Positions 1 through 11,441 are shown, counted from the first letter of the stretch. The stretch is DNA of 64,000 nucleotides from Acanthochlamys bracteata (GCA_019914995.1 CM034131.1:5240501-5304500); one strand, 5' to 3'. Translations and numbers: made by a program. The notes: a model not told the origin generated them from the sequence alone.

Positions 1-229
1 TAGAATCTTAACGCTATCCGCATTCGCTATTTGTTTGCACCAAACACCAAACAATTCAGCATCATCAAATATTTTTCTAGGTTCTATTATATTCAATCAT
101 CAGTCGCAGAAACTAATATGTACTAGCAGCTCTAAAAAGTACGCAAGGCATTTGATTAATGAAATACTTGATGATGCCGTCCTACTTGTCCATGAATGCA
201 CACCAATGTCAAAGCCATGATTTAGAACG

Positions 230-2000
230 CAGGACCTCATTCAGCCTTTGAAGCTTCCAACTATTTACAATCTCGCAACCCTATTAAGACAAAATGATTG
301 CATGTGATTGTATTTCCTTTCGTCTATGTTAAAACTGCGAGAAAATTGCGTCTCCATTTCATCTTTTGTAACTGTTTTCAACCCCTTGGATCACTTTTAA
401 CTGGAAACTTCATTTTCCAGAGGAACCTAGAAAATGTGTAATTTACGTAAATCTTCAAAAATTTTGTTATTTTCTTTTGCATACCTTTTTGACTGACTTA
501 TGAAGTCCGCACAAGACCGGACCACTGACCTATGCGAGCCTTCACTCTACGACCAACTTCTAAAATTGATTTGGACTCTGAGTTGACTACTTTAAACATC
601 CTTGTCCCGTCTCGTACTTGATGCCAAGTATTTTAACTTCTTTCTTCTCAAGAAAGTTATAGGTAGCCTCTATGTCCACTAAGACGTGTACCTCTTACAA
701 TTAACTTTGGCCATCACATATCATCAATCCTTCACCTTACGCAACGGCACATCTTCTTTGGCTTTTACGGAATAAAGGAGTTGCAAAGAGTCCATCCTTA
801 CCACTTTGGGTTGCTTTTGTGGCTCATCTATTGCTCAATTAAGTTGGCAAGCTTACTCTGTTTGGGCACTCTTTTGCCAAATATGACATATTACAAAAGA
901 AGCACTTTAAAGGCTGTTTACTATTTATTCGATTATTACCATTGCTTTCTTGGCTGTTGTTGGAGCCTCCCTTAAACTTTACCAAATTGTGTGGTGCCTT
1001 TTGAGATTGGTGGTCATCTCCCAACGTTATCCTTATAGTTCAGATGAGATTTATTCTTTACGGGCCGATGAAATTCAACAAGAGACTTAGTTATAATAAT
1101 GGCAAAGTTAAGTCTTGAGGTCACATCCGTTATATCTCTAACTTTGCCCATGTTTGTAATCTATCTAAGAACACAAAAAAGGTTTCATTTTCTAGAAAGT
1201 CGGGAATCTTCTGATAAACTCTAAAAATTTCTTTATATAATCTCTTATGCTGGCTAAATGTGTCAACTGTTGAAGTTTGATCCTAGCCTCGTCCTCCATA
1301 TTTTGTGGATAGAATTGCGGCATATGGCAATTAGCCAGGCTTTACATTGGATCTCACTCTGCCTCCTTCTCCATTACCATTACACTATCTCGAGATATAG
1401 GGTGGCATAGTTTATTTTATTCATATTTTTTGTGATCCCATCACTTCTGATAAGTTAATCCAAACTCCACAAAAAATTATTAACTTCCTATGCACTCCGT
1501 GCTTTCTTATACGAATTGGATCTTGAAACATCTATTTTTGAAAGAGTTGAAATTGATGACATGGTGACAACTCTCCAATTTGTGACCTGCATCTCCCTTC
1601 GGACATCTCTCAACTTATTGGCCAATATTTCGATCTCTTCCATAAGGATTGCGACTTTTTTACTAAGAGCATTCATATCACCAAAGAAAGGATTTTTAAG
1701 AGCCTTATCTTGCCGAGAGTATGATTCGGCCACCACCTTGAAGACGCATTTCATCTCCCTCCAAAGCACTTTTTATCTCTTCTCAAACTTCTCGATATTT
1801 TTGGCCAAAATTTTTGAACTGTTCCACCCTATCGACCACAGCAAGGTCCACCCTTCTTAACCTTATATTTACGTCTGTCATTATATCTCTAAACTTTTTT
1901 TTGCGTTGTCTACTGCTCTCAGAATCCTCTTTTCACTCTTCCTAAAAATCTATGGACATTAATATTATTTTCGCTTACCATTTTCGTTTAGTAAAACTTT
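230..2000 (-). mobile_element. Ty3/gypsy gag-protease fossil
   Basis: This is a decayed internal region of a Ty3/gypsy retrotransposon read on the minus strand. Around 1490-1770 a charged, coiled-coil-like gag segment is readable. Around 1090-1330 there is a stretch resembling the plant gypsy gag motif FYPxNxExEAR..L..L...SIRDYIK followed by LD.LQ.WAK. Near 850-910 lies a CCHC-type zinc knuckle beginning CFFC. Around 540-720 the sequence resembles the aspartic protease region (VD...T.NFLEKKEVK.LG followed by VNSES). The frame is heavily interrupted, so the copy is old and broken. The left limit is uncertain, and pol may continue beyond the window. The lineage within Ty3/gypsy is not certain. 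Confidence 0.7.
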
Positions 2001-2009
2001 AGCTCTTAT

Positions 2010-2510
2010 ACTACTTGTCACGAGTTTAGAGTTTTACTTTGATTCGTACGGTAGTTAGTTAAACCTTTTGCAGCTAGATTAGATATTTTCTAAAGTTATA
2101 AAAAATAGTTAAGAAAGCTTGTATAGATTTGAGCAAAATAAAGTAAGAATCACACTTGATAAGAGAGCTTAATAAGAACATTTTATTGGCACTAAAGCAT
2201 ATTATAAAGCTTTTCTTGTTGGTTATAAATGAAAGCAATTTTTTCCTATTTATATCCGCTCCATCTCTTTATGAACGGTTAGATTATTTTAATCGGTCCG
2301 TAGAGAACACTTGATCTAAAAGGTTCTTATTTAATATCTATACAAAAATGTTTCATCTCTCAATATATTTTTAGCACAAAATTCTAAATGTTTCGAGTAT
2401 TTAAATACTCTAAACTTGTCTTATATCAAAATACTTTATTTAAATAAAAGATATTTTATCAAAATAATAACAACTAGAAAGTCAATATAACAACATATAC
2501 GTCACAACAG
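2010..2510 (-). repeat. Probable 5' LTR of the gypsy fossil
   Basis: On the minus strand this block would start with TGTTGTGACG near 2510 and end ...CTCGTGACA near 2017. It is followed by a degenerate primer-binding site resembling TGGTATCAGAGC (TAGTATAAGAGC near 2000-2012), just before the gag region. A TATA-like GGATATAAATAGG lies at about 2247-2260 in the same orientation. The second LTR is not visible in the window, so the limits are inferred from these signals only. Confidence 0.5.
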
Positions 2511-2639
2511 AATTTTCTATTATTATGCTTGTTTATTTTTTAAGATAAGACGATAACACATAACAGCCACTTTAAATTGGTAGTTTTTTTTTTAAAAAAG
2601 TAACATTTTTTTGTTGAATACGTTGACTAGCCAAGTAGT

Positions 2640-3514
2640 GATAGATGGAGTTGATAGAAATCATAGAATATTGCCTCGTAAAGAAAAGATCGATTTGACA
2701 GAAGTATCAGTTTATGTAAATTAAATCAACCGTCTCTAAATATCGGCAACTAAAGCAATAACAACTGTATGCTATTTCCAATTTCTATTGATCTCCGAGA
2801 GACTATAACACCATAAGCAAGACCTAAATGGCTATGTAATGAAAGCCACGAGCGTTCATCTCTGAAGAAGCCCAACAGTCTTGAATTGTTTATGAAATAA
2901 ATTTTTTTTAAAATAAAAAATATATTTATTTTTTTTTTAAAAATAAATTATATTTTTTTATTTTAAAAAAATAATTAAAAATATATAATAAAAAAATCTC
3001 ACTACATAAAATTTTTTATACATTTTAAATTTTTAAATAAAATTTTTTAATATTTATAAAATATATATTAATAAAATAAAATAAAATAAGTTGGAAAAAA
3101 ATTGAACCGAACACTCCCTAAAATAGTCTAGAATCTGATTCGTCAAACAAATTAAAATTTCTAGATTATATCCGAATTTGAATTTTTTATTTCAAAAAAT
3201 ATAAATTAAATATAGATATTATAATATATCATTTATTTTGACTTTTAATTTATAAAAATTTTCTATTAAAGTTATTTAAATAAACAACAAAATAAAATAA
3301 AGTGTCAAATTTGCTTACCAAAAAGACATAAATGGTTAAATAATCAAAGCCACAAGCGTTTCTCTCAAGAAAACACGGCCAGCTTTCTTTCCCACCCCTG
3401 TATAATAATCTAATCTGATTGGTCAAACAAATTAATTCTTACCACGACAGGTCCGACCACCGAGGACACACACACCCCCCAACGGTCCCACCCCATGTTT
3501 GGCAGACGATTCAC
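2640..3514 (-). other. Remnant of gene A intron 2, with internal duplication
   Basis: From about 2665 to 3514 the sequence matches intron 2 of gene C (about 38400-38715), so gene A once continued toward kinase exons as C does. Inside it, a segment at 2821-2880 plus 3122-3160 is repeated at 3325-3440. The first copy is split by an AT-rich MITE at about 2884-3120. The match to gene C is lost near 2640-2665, only about 130-150 bp from the gypsy LTR. Confidence 0.65.
2884..3120. mobile_element. AT-rich MITE of the GCGTTT family
   Basis: This is an AT-rich block made of poly-A/T runs with the recurring internal order ...TTTATAAAATATATATTAA..., also seen in more than a dozen other places in the window. 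It ends in a sequence resembling AACACTCCC. It interrupts a segment that is continuous in gene C's intron 2 and in the second copy at 3325-3440, which supports insertion rather than local drift. Confidence 0.55.
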
Positions 3515-5144
3515 TCATTTTTCCAACGCCTTCCCCACGCTAGCGGACACGAAAGAACTCATTAACTCATTGAATGAACCATAATAGCAAACAAAACCAT
3601 AGAAAAGGACCTCAACAAAACGAGAAAAAGATTTACTGTTGTTTTCTTTCTGCTTACCGACATCAACGGCGTTTTCTTTCTGCTTAGCGACATCAACGGC
3701 GTTGACACGTACGTACAGATCCTGTCCAGCGTCTGTGTAAACCCTGACATCATTTAGAACACCATTCCACATAACACACCCAGTAACGCTGCTCAAGTTC
3801 GCCACTGCGTACCCAGTACACGAGCAATTCCTCAAGCAAGCAGCTTTGCACGCCGGTAAATTCAACTCCCGGTTAACAATCGACTGTGCTGTGTCAGGCA
3901 GCTTTGCTCCGTTAACGATATTGAACTCATCTGTACGGTTAACACAATCCATGTTGGTCTTTCTGATGCAACCTTGGGACTCGTCTCGTAAAACCGAGTT
4001 CGCCGGAGACTTCGGTGTAAAGCCTTGCACACAGTTACAGACAGGTGATTGCTTTGGATCACAGACACCGAACGGTCCACACGCTCCAAGGTTATCGCAC
4101 TGTTCTCCTGGTGCGTCCCAGAACATGCTCCAGATATTGATCGCCCAAAAGGCTGCTTGAGCATGTCCGGTGTAGTTCACCAGCAGCCTCGCATATAAAC
4201 CTGGTTGCTTGACATGGTACGAAATGCTAATCTCGCTAGCGTTGTCCACGAAGGTGAACGAGCGTATGTTGTCATAGGTCTTGGAAACAGGAATGCCTGA
4301 GAACTGAAACCCATCCCAAGGACCCGTTCGAAATATTCTTCGACTTCCTTGGTAAAGAACGAATTCTGGATCACCATTTGGTTCCATGAGTCCAACATAG
4401 TTCCCCGGCGATGGATCGCTCGCGCTTCGCCATGCTGTTAAGTTCCGGCTCCTGTTATTCCTTCTATCAATTCCAATTTTCATCCCGGCAATCAAAGTAT
4501 CTGTTGGGTAATCGAAGCCTTCCCATGCGTACCCCGCCAGATCCGTGCTACCTGCTCAATCCGAGCAATATAGCTAACTATCAGATCAATAAATACAGTA
4601 ATCAACAGTATAGGAATTATAAATTCTCTTTTGTCAGCATAGCTTCATCTTATATTATCGCAATGCCAGCTTACTCGCAAACAAAAAAATAAATAATGAC
4701 ATACATACCTTGATCTCGAACGACAAGATTTCCGGTAACAAGCAACTGGGCAACCGGATTACTAAGCTTTGTCTCGGGTACGCCGGAAGACCAAACGGCA
4801 ACGCCCGAACGAGCGTCGGAGATTACAAGTGTACCGTTGGAAGAAAGCGAAAGAACGGCGGTGGAGTTGAAAACCGGATTGTTCCGGTTAGCAACCCAGA
4901 GAATGGTTGGAACAGTAACAAAATTAAACCAAAGACCTAGGTAACGGTTACTAGAGCCCGGTGGATTGAAGAAACCCAACGCGTAGGTTTCATCAGATGT
5001 GATCAGCCTCGCGTCGTCGGCAAGCGGCTGAGATGGTGTTATAGTGTCTGCTGCTGCTTTGGTGACTACGCCATGGATTAGAATGATGAGAAGCATTAAG
5101 ATTTGTAGAGCTAGGACATTGGTGTTCGTCTTCGTTGCTTTCAT
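3515..5144 (-). CDS. Gene A: S-RLK ectodomain without kinase
   Basis: Two exons are visible. Exon 1 (5144-4709) encodes a hydrophobic signal peptide (about residues 1-32) and most of the bulb-type lectin domain, with WVANRNNP as hallmark. Exon 2 starts at 4551 and encodes the S-locus glycoprotein domain, an EGF-like cysteine cluster (CDNLGACGPFGVC) and a PAN domain ([14 protein letters not shown]). In gene C the equivalent exon ends at a GT donor, here at 3658 after ...NAVDVG. No membrane or kinase exon follows in this window. Reading through that donor stays open to a stop at 3515, giving 490 aa with a short hydrophobic tail. The product would be a secreted or weakly anchored lectin-receptor ectodomain, if expressed. 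No stop or frameshift was seen in the two exons. The paralogue is gene C; the gypsy fossil lies where the kinase half should be. It could be a pseudogene or a functional soluble form; the sequence alone does not decide. Confidence 0.75.
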
Positions 5145-5229
5145 GGGTTGGTCCTTGATGAAGATGATGTGCTAGAATGACCTGGGTAAGGTGGATGTTT
5201 GCGTTACATTCGCACCTGCTTTCTCTATT

Positions 5230-5700
5230 TCAATTCATATTTTTATGTTTCAATAAATTTTATGTATTTAAAACATTTTAAAAAATTTTTCAAAAATACA
5301 TAAATTATGTATTCTAAAATTTAGATTATATTTTCTAATAAAAAATTAAGCATATTTAAAATTTTTTAAAATAAATTAGTTTATAAAAAAATTCTTTATT
5401 TTAAATAATTCTAAACGATTTCAAAATTTTGAACTAGATATTATAAAATGTAATATGCAAGTCGCAATTAAGGGTTCGTTTAATATTGTTTATGAAATAA
5501 AATTTTTTTAAAATAAATTATATTTTTTTTACTTTCAAAAAAATAATAAAAATATATAATAAAAAAAATTCATTACGTAAAATTTTTTTACACTATCAAA
5601 ATTTTTAAATAAATTTTTTAAATATTTATAAAATATATATTAAAAAATATAAAATAAAAAAAATTAAAAAGCAGCGTTTGGTATGCACTACTAAACGCAT
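5230..5700. mobile_element. AT-rich MITE block upstream of gene A
   Basis: About 470 bp of AT-rich sequence holds one good MITE copy (about 5470-5695, from GGGTTCGTTT to GCAGCGTTTGG) and a more decayed similar block at 5230-5460. Both show the poly-A/T runs and TTTATAAAATATATATTAA core of the GCGTTT family. They sit within 600 bp upstream of gene A's start codon, in its promoter region. Confidence 0.55.
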
Positions 5701-6200
5701 TATTAGCTCGTGTTTTTAGCTAAACTATGAACTCAATAGAAGATCACGTTAGTGTGATTAAAAGCACCAGTTTGGTGCTTTCTGAAATATGCCTCACTAG
5801 GGCTTACTAAAATCAGATGTCAAAGACAAATTTATCAATATTAAATTTGACAAATTTATCCTATCGCACGGAAATCTTCTAACTCTTATTTTATTTTTAT
5901 TTTTTCGCTACTGTCCACTGTCTTAAAGAGCTTATTTTAAATATACCGAATTTTATTTTCTCTTTACAAATTTTAAATTCGATTATTTCACGTGTTTCAA
6001 TTATAATTCTAAATTTTACTTTTTTTTCACACCAAAATTTGCTTTTATCAAAATTTAATTTCAATTTTTATTTTATTTATTTAAAATATTATTCGAACTC
6101 TATTTTTATTGAACTTTATTTTTTATCAAATTTTACTTTCACAAAATTTAATTTTATAAAACTCAGATATTTGTACGCCCAAACCCTAATAACTCGTGAT
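5700..6200. other. AT-rich intergenic, no gene seen
   Basis: Low-complexity AT-rich DNA with T-rich runs around 5880-6170. The only open frame here (6039-6263, plus) is phenylalanine- and leucine-rich composition noise. I see no exon, repeat border or RNA gene. Confidence 0.6.
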
Positions 6201-6204
6201 ATCT

Positions 6205-6545
6205 TTTATCAAGCAAGACATGTGGATCTCAGTGTAATTTATCCCTTCCTTAAACGACTATAATTTATGCTTTTCACATGACCAAGCATCACATGTGGAT
6301 CTCAGTGTAATTTGATCATACACTATAATTCATGCTTTTTTACGTGATCAAGCATCACGTTGTGGATCTGAACTCTGAAGTGGAATTTTTTCATAAACCT
6401 TAATTTGTACTTTCCATGTGATCAAGTATCATATGTTGATCTAAGTGTAATTTGTTAATAAATTATAATTTATGCTTTTCATGTGATTAAGCATCACATG
6501 TGGATCTTAAGTCTAATTTGTGCATAAGATATGATATATGCCTCA
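6205..6545. repeat. Tandem repeat, about 80-bp unit, about 4 copies
   Basis: The unit contains ATAATTTATGCTTTTCA, then GTGATCAAGCATCACATG, then TGGATCTCAGTGTAATTTG. Copies begin near 6205, 6290, 6370 and 6460, with a partial copy before them. Each unit holds a small palindromic core around CATGTGATCAAGCATCACATG. The copies differ by substitutions and small indels, so the array is not recent. Confidence 0.7.
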
Positions 6546-6559
6546 TAGAACTGATCTCA

Positions 6560-7140
6560 AATTTGCTCTGTATACTAGAAATGATCAAGAAATATGGACT
6601 TCTAGTTCTAAGAAGCGAGGGTACCTCGTGAAGGTTATCTCAAGTATGCAGATAACTGGCGTAAAGATTGAAAACGTTGTGGAAATATGTTAGTATTAAC
6701 GTAAGTCTAATATTGTGAAATGACATAGGAATCTGCTCCTTTCATTTTAACGTGATTTACATGACGACCACAGGATTCCCAGTGGAACGTATGTCTAATA
6801 TTTACTTAAGTCAACGTCATTTTCAACGATATAACTTGTTGATAAGAATTTAGAAATTGAAACGCACGTTTGTAGTGACGATTGAATTTCTGAAAGCGAA
6901 AGTGCAAAGAAGTCCTAAGAAGAAGATTCCCTGGTCCAAACTTTGTTGGATTTTCCGCACCAATGAGGTGACTCCAAGAAAATTCAATCTATTTCTTTTT
7001 TATTTTAAATTCAGCTCATTCCATGGCCTCATATACACATTGCTAGCTAATAGTTAATGAAAAATTGAGAAGATGTTTAACTAAAACCAAAAGAGTACTT
7101 CCCCTATCTCATGTGCCGTATTAATCATTCATTTCAAAAA
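6560..7140. other. Downstream flank of gene B, shared with gene D
   Basis: This stretch aligns by eye with 49937-51290 downstream of gene D. Shared words include ATATGGACTTCTAGTTCTA, AGAAGCGAGGGTA, GTGACGATTGAATTTCTGAA and CACCAATGAGGTGACTCC. The D-side copy is longer because it carries several MITE insertions. No gene was recognised; the short plus-strand frame at 6857-7057 is not conserved as coding sequence on the D side. Confidence 0.7.
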
Positions 7141-7165
7141 GCAATGACACGCTCATTAATACAAA

Positions 7166-7168
<3 letters not shown>

Positions 7169-7202
<34 letters not shown>
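7169..7202. repeat. (AT)n microsatellite
   Basis: A run of about 17 AT dinucleotides. Confidence 0.95.
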
Positions 7203-7207
<5 letters not shown>

Positions 7208-7244
7208 TACGATATATGCTATTAGTATTTTATTAGTTTCTTCC

Positions 7245-7560
7245 GCCATGTTTAGTTGGAAAGATTTTTAATTTAATTTCACGTTGAATATATAGAATTA
7301 CGAATTATAAACATACTGATAAAATTTCAGTTCAATCGTATCACAAATCTACTTGCATCCGGTGACGTAATCAAAATAACTCAAAAATAATATATATATA
7401 TATATTATCAATTTTTATTATTTGAGTTATTTTGATCAACTGACTAAATAAAGATCGATTCGTGATTGAAATTTTTTCAGTTTATTTACAACTCATAATT
7501 TTACATATCCAACAATAAAGATTAAATTTGAAAAGTCTCTTCGATCAAATATGATCCCGA
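7245..7560. mobile_element. Foldback MITE, about 315 bp
   Basis: The two halves are diverged inverted repeats of about 150 bp around an (AT)n loop at about 7388-7405. The left arm runs from TTTAGTTGGAAAGATTTTTA to AATCAAAATAACT. The right arm starts AGTTATTTTGAT, matching the left arm's inner end in reverse complement, and continues in step (for example GAAATTTTTTCAGT against GAAATTTTATCAGT). Long inverted arms of this size are typical of foldback or MITE DNA elements. Target duplications were not resolved. Confidence 0.65.
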
Positions 7561-7600
7561 GAAATCGATGGATGCTAATAATATATGAAGTGCTTATATT

Positions 7601-7640
7601 CTATCTATCTATCTATCTATATATATATATATATATATAG
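7601..7640. repeat. (CTAT)n(AT)n microsatellite
   Basis: A compound simple repeat of CTAT units followed by AT units. Confidence 0.95.
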
Positions 7641-7740
7641 AGTATCTCATTGTCAAAGAAAATTCTCTTCTCGAAATGCATACATGTACAATCGTTGTTA
7701 CTAGTAGAATAAACTTCTTGGCTAATAATTCGTAAAGTTA

Positions 7741-10700
7741 TTATCTGCCACCAGGGGCTGTGATTGTCAACTGATTCACAGATTGTCCAAGGCCTAAAGA
7801 GGAGTCTGCGGAAGTATAATAGGATCTTGCAATGAAACCTGGGGCATTAGGTTCTTGCATAGGTGGATCATCACTATCCAGCATCATGACAACGTATGAC
7901 ATTGTTGGTCTGTCCTCTGGATTATTTTGTACACATAAGAGTCCCAAATTCATACATTTCAAAACCTCTGATTTTGAGAAGGAGTGGCCCAGTGATGGAT
8001 CAACTAATTCCAAACCTTTGCGTTCCTTCCATAAAGTCCATGCCTATGAAAGACGGTAAAAGAACAATCAGATACAGCTGTGAAAAGAATTTCTCTTGGT
8101 AAACTATATAACTGGAACAGTTTAACTTTAATTATATACTCACATTCCCTAGAAGGTAATCCTCTGGGTCTGAACGATATACACCTTTGTTCTTCAAGCC
8201 GGTTATGATTTCTAAAACTAGTACTCCAAAACTAAAGACATCAGACTTTCTTGAGAAGATACCATCCATTGCATATTCAGGAGACATATAGCCACTGCAC
8301 ATGTATTGTATGTAGATGTAATAATAAAGAGACTTACCTTCAAGACAAATATATTTGCAAGTTGAAAACTTTAAAAAAATAACACTCACGTAAATGGAAT
8401 TACATACAGTACTTACTAGGTTCCAGCCACTCTCATTGTTTGAGCATTTGAGATGTGTTCACTGAAAATTCTTGCCATGCCAAAATCTGAAATTTTTGGA
8501 TTCATTTCATGGTCGAGAAGAATATTGCTAATTTTAAGGTCTCTATGGATGATCTTAAATCGCGAGTCATGATGCAAGTACAAAAGCCCACGAGCAACGC
8601 CTATAATGATGCGGTAACGTGTATTCCAATCCAATGATCCATTACTTTCTCTTCCTGGCAAATACTACATATTTGAATTAGAAGTAGGAACACAATACAT
8701 TTATATTCATTAGGTACCTTACTAAATGGCTTACCAAATAAGAAAGCATCAAGGCTCTTGTTGGGCATGAACTCATATATCAGCATCCTTTCATCTTCAT
8801 GGATACAGCAACCTAGAAGTCGGACCAGATTTCTGTGCTGAACCTTAGAAATCAGCATGACCTCATTTTTAAACTCATCAACCCCTTGGCTGGAGTTCTC
8901 ACCAAGTTTTTTTACTGCTATTTCTTGCCCATCCACCAACCTTCCCTATTGATCACCAAACAAAAATCCAATGGTTGGTCATAAGCCTTTATGTTAGTAC
9001 ATTAAGAGTCTATGTTCAAAGTCTAAAAGAATAGGATATACATACATGCCTGCGAAGAATTGAATATCTAAACACTAATTCAAATCGATGAGTACCTTAT
9101 AAACTGGGCCAAAACCACCCTCTCCAAGTTTATTCTCATTAGAGAAGTTATCCGTCGCAGTGACTACCGTATTTAGATCCAGTATAGGAAGTCTAAAATC
9201 GTCTTGGTTCCCACTTCCAAAACTGTAGCTCTTATGAATTTTGACCGGAGCTCCTTGAAATTCATAAACCAAAAGAAAATTAGCGAACATCTCATGTGCA
9301 TTTCATGGAGTTGATACGTGTAGCTATATAAGTAATAAATGGGAGATTTACCTTCTCTCCTTTGTTTCCGTCTCTTCCTGCGAAAAAATATGTACACCAA
9401 TGCCAATGACAGTAAAGCAACGATTATGCTTGATGCAACGATTATGACTGCTACCAGGGAATAACCTGCTCTCTTTCTCTTGGGAGAACGGTCCACAAGA
9501 AAATCTGCAAAGCGTTGCTCATCATTCTTGCAGTATCAGATAAAGAACACAATAAATACCTGGTAAATATTGAGAAGTGACACCACATAGACAAACAAAT
9601 CTTCAGGAAAATAAGAATACGTCAATAATGACTAGATCAACAAACAGATGCATTTAGTAATTCAGAGTTTAGACTTTAGATGGACTAACTTTCACACATT
9701 GAATAAAACAGGTTATGCGCAATTAATGTATATGTTCTTATTAGCAGAACTTTGGAGGACAAAATTTTGCCTGAAGAGTGCGAATAGTGTCAATGAAACA
9801 TGATTTATTGTCTTAATGTATCAAACTGAAAAACCATAGCAAGTCGTTGAACGCACAAATCGATGTTTCAACTGTGTCACATACCATGACAATTATCAAA
9901 AGAAAACAAAGATAAAAAACCTCAAGGAATCCACTTAAACTTGGAAATCACCAGCAATCAGAAGATAAAATCCAGAAATCTGGTCTGAAACCCTCTTGAA
10001 ACAGAGTTGTCAATAAGAATACGAATGTGAGCCTGGTAAACTATGGAACATAAATAGGGCCAAATTGCATAAAAGCTCCGAGAATGCCGTCAGTAATAAT
10101 GAAACATCGGATGGAAACAAGCATTTTTTTCTTTAGGAAAAGGAACTGACCTGGGTCAGTAATTGACAATCTAACAAAGAGATTCTGCCCGCCTTCTTCG
10201 TGCAATGTCAAATCTGAAATCTTGCCGGACCAGGTGATACAACCGTTACGTGCTCCAACATCGGTAATGACGAAACCTATGCACGAGCAATTCATCGAAC
10301 ACCTTTGCCTGCACTGATCCAAGTTAGCTTTTATGTCAACCACTGCCAAACCGCCCTCCGTGACAGGTAAAAATGCGTTGTGCTGTACTATAAAGCCGTC
10401 CCCACCGCACTCCAGTTCAGTTCTCCGCCTGCACCCACCAGAATAGTCCATCACTGCCCATTGCTTCTGGTAGCGCGGGACAAATCCGGGCAGGCACCGA
10501 CACATGGGAGAGGTTTTGGTATCACACATCCCGAAATCCCCACATACGTTGTAAGTATCACAGGTAGTTTTCGGTGTGGAATAGTGCAAACCCCACTTTT
10601 CGTCACCCGGTAACCGCACAAACTGTTGTGTCAGACCTTTCTCGTTCACTACCAGCTGCGTTGTGATTGAGTTATCTATGGTGGTGTAGCTGTAGTATAC

Positions 10701-11441
10701 TTCTCGGGCGTTGTATACACAGGTGAAGTTGATATATTTTGTGGCAAGAGTTTCAGGCCCCGAGCGCCATAGCATCCGGTTACTTCCTTCAAACATGACA
10801 AGCTGAAGGGTGCCGTTAGTCTGCATGACAAGACTGTAATTGCCCATTGCTGGGTCACTAGCGCTCTTCCATGCAGTCAAGTTGCGGTTGAGGTTTCTCT
10901 GAAAATCAGGGCCAAGCTTCATGCCTGGTAGTAGCGTGTCTATCGGGTAATCAAAGCTCTGCCATGCGAAACTGCTTTCGTCATCATCGTTGCTATCAGA
11001 TTCTTTCACAACAAAGTTTCCCGTATCTAGTAACTTTGCCACCGGATTTGATAAGTTTTGACTAAAATCTACAGACCATAAGAAACCAGTACTGGAGCTG
11101 GAGCTACTTGTTCTAATAGCAAGAGTTCCTTTAGTGGTGACGGACAGAATTGATGAGTTACTAATAAATCTTGTGATCGGAGTGTTTCGATTGGCCACCC
11201 AGGCTATGGTGAAGGCTGAAATGTTGTTGTACCAGATGCCAAGGTACCTGTTACTGTTTCTGCTGCCGGATGGAGTGAAGAAACCAAGCGCAAAGACACC
11301 ACCGGCCGAAATTAGAGTTTCTCCGTCGATAAGGGGCTGTGTTGGTGTTATAAAGTTTCTAGTACTACTTGTGCAAAAAGTAGATGGAGCTAGTAGAAAG
11401 AAGAACAACAACAAAGGTTTTGTTGGCTGCCTCATCGTCAT
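7741..11441 (-). CDS. Gene B: G-type lectin S-receptor-like kinase
   Basis: Seven exons by manual splicing: 11441-10151, 9504-9352, 9253-9096, 8945-8735, 8654-8417, 8294-8144 and 8043-7741. All introns are GT-AG, and the sum is 2505 nt (834 aa plus stop). Order: signal peptide (1-26), bulb-type lectin (about 30-150, WVANRNTP at 81-88), S-locus glycoprotein domain (about 215-320), EGF-like cysteines (294-316), PAN (about 338-424), membrane segment (about 445-471) and Ser/Thr kinase. Kinase motifs are all present: [10 protein letters not shown] (525-534), Lys546, HRD (641-643), DFG (661-663) and [10 protein letters not shown]. The HRD followed by LK makes an active kinase likely. The role is a plasma-membrane receptor kinase of the S-domain class (self-recognition, defence or development in known members); the ligand is unknown. 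Gene D is its close paralogue, including introns and flanks. The first Met is chosen as in the open frame; Met3 is an alternative and matches D's start. Confidence 0.93.

Noticed and set aside
1516-1860. Plus-strand frame of 114 codons near the left edge
   Set aside because: It is antisense to the gypsy gag segment that is recognisable on minus.
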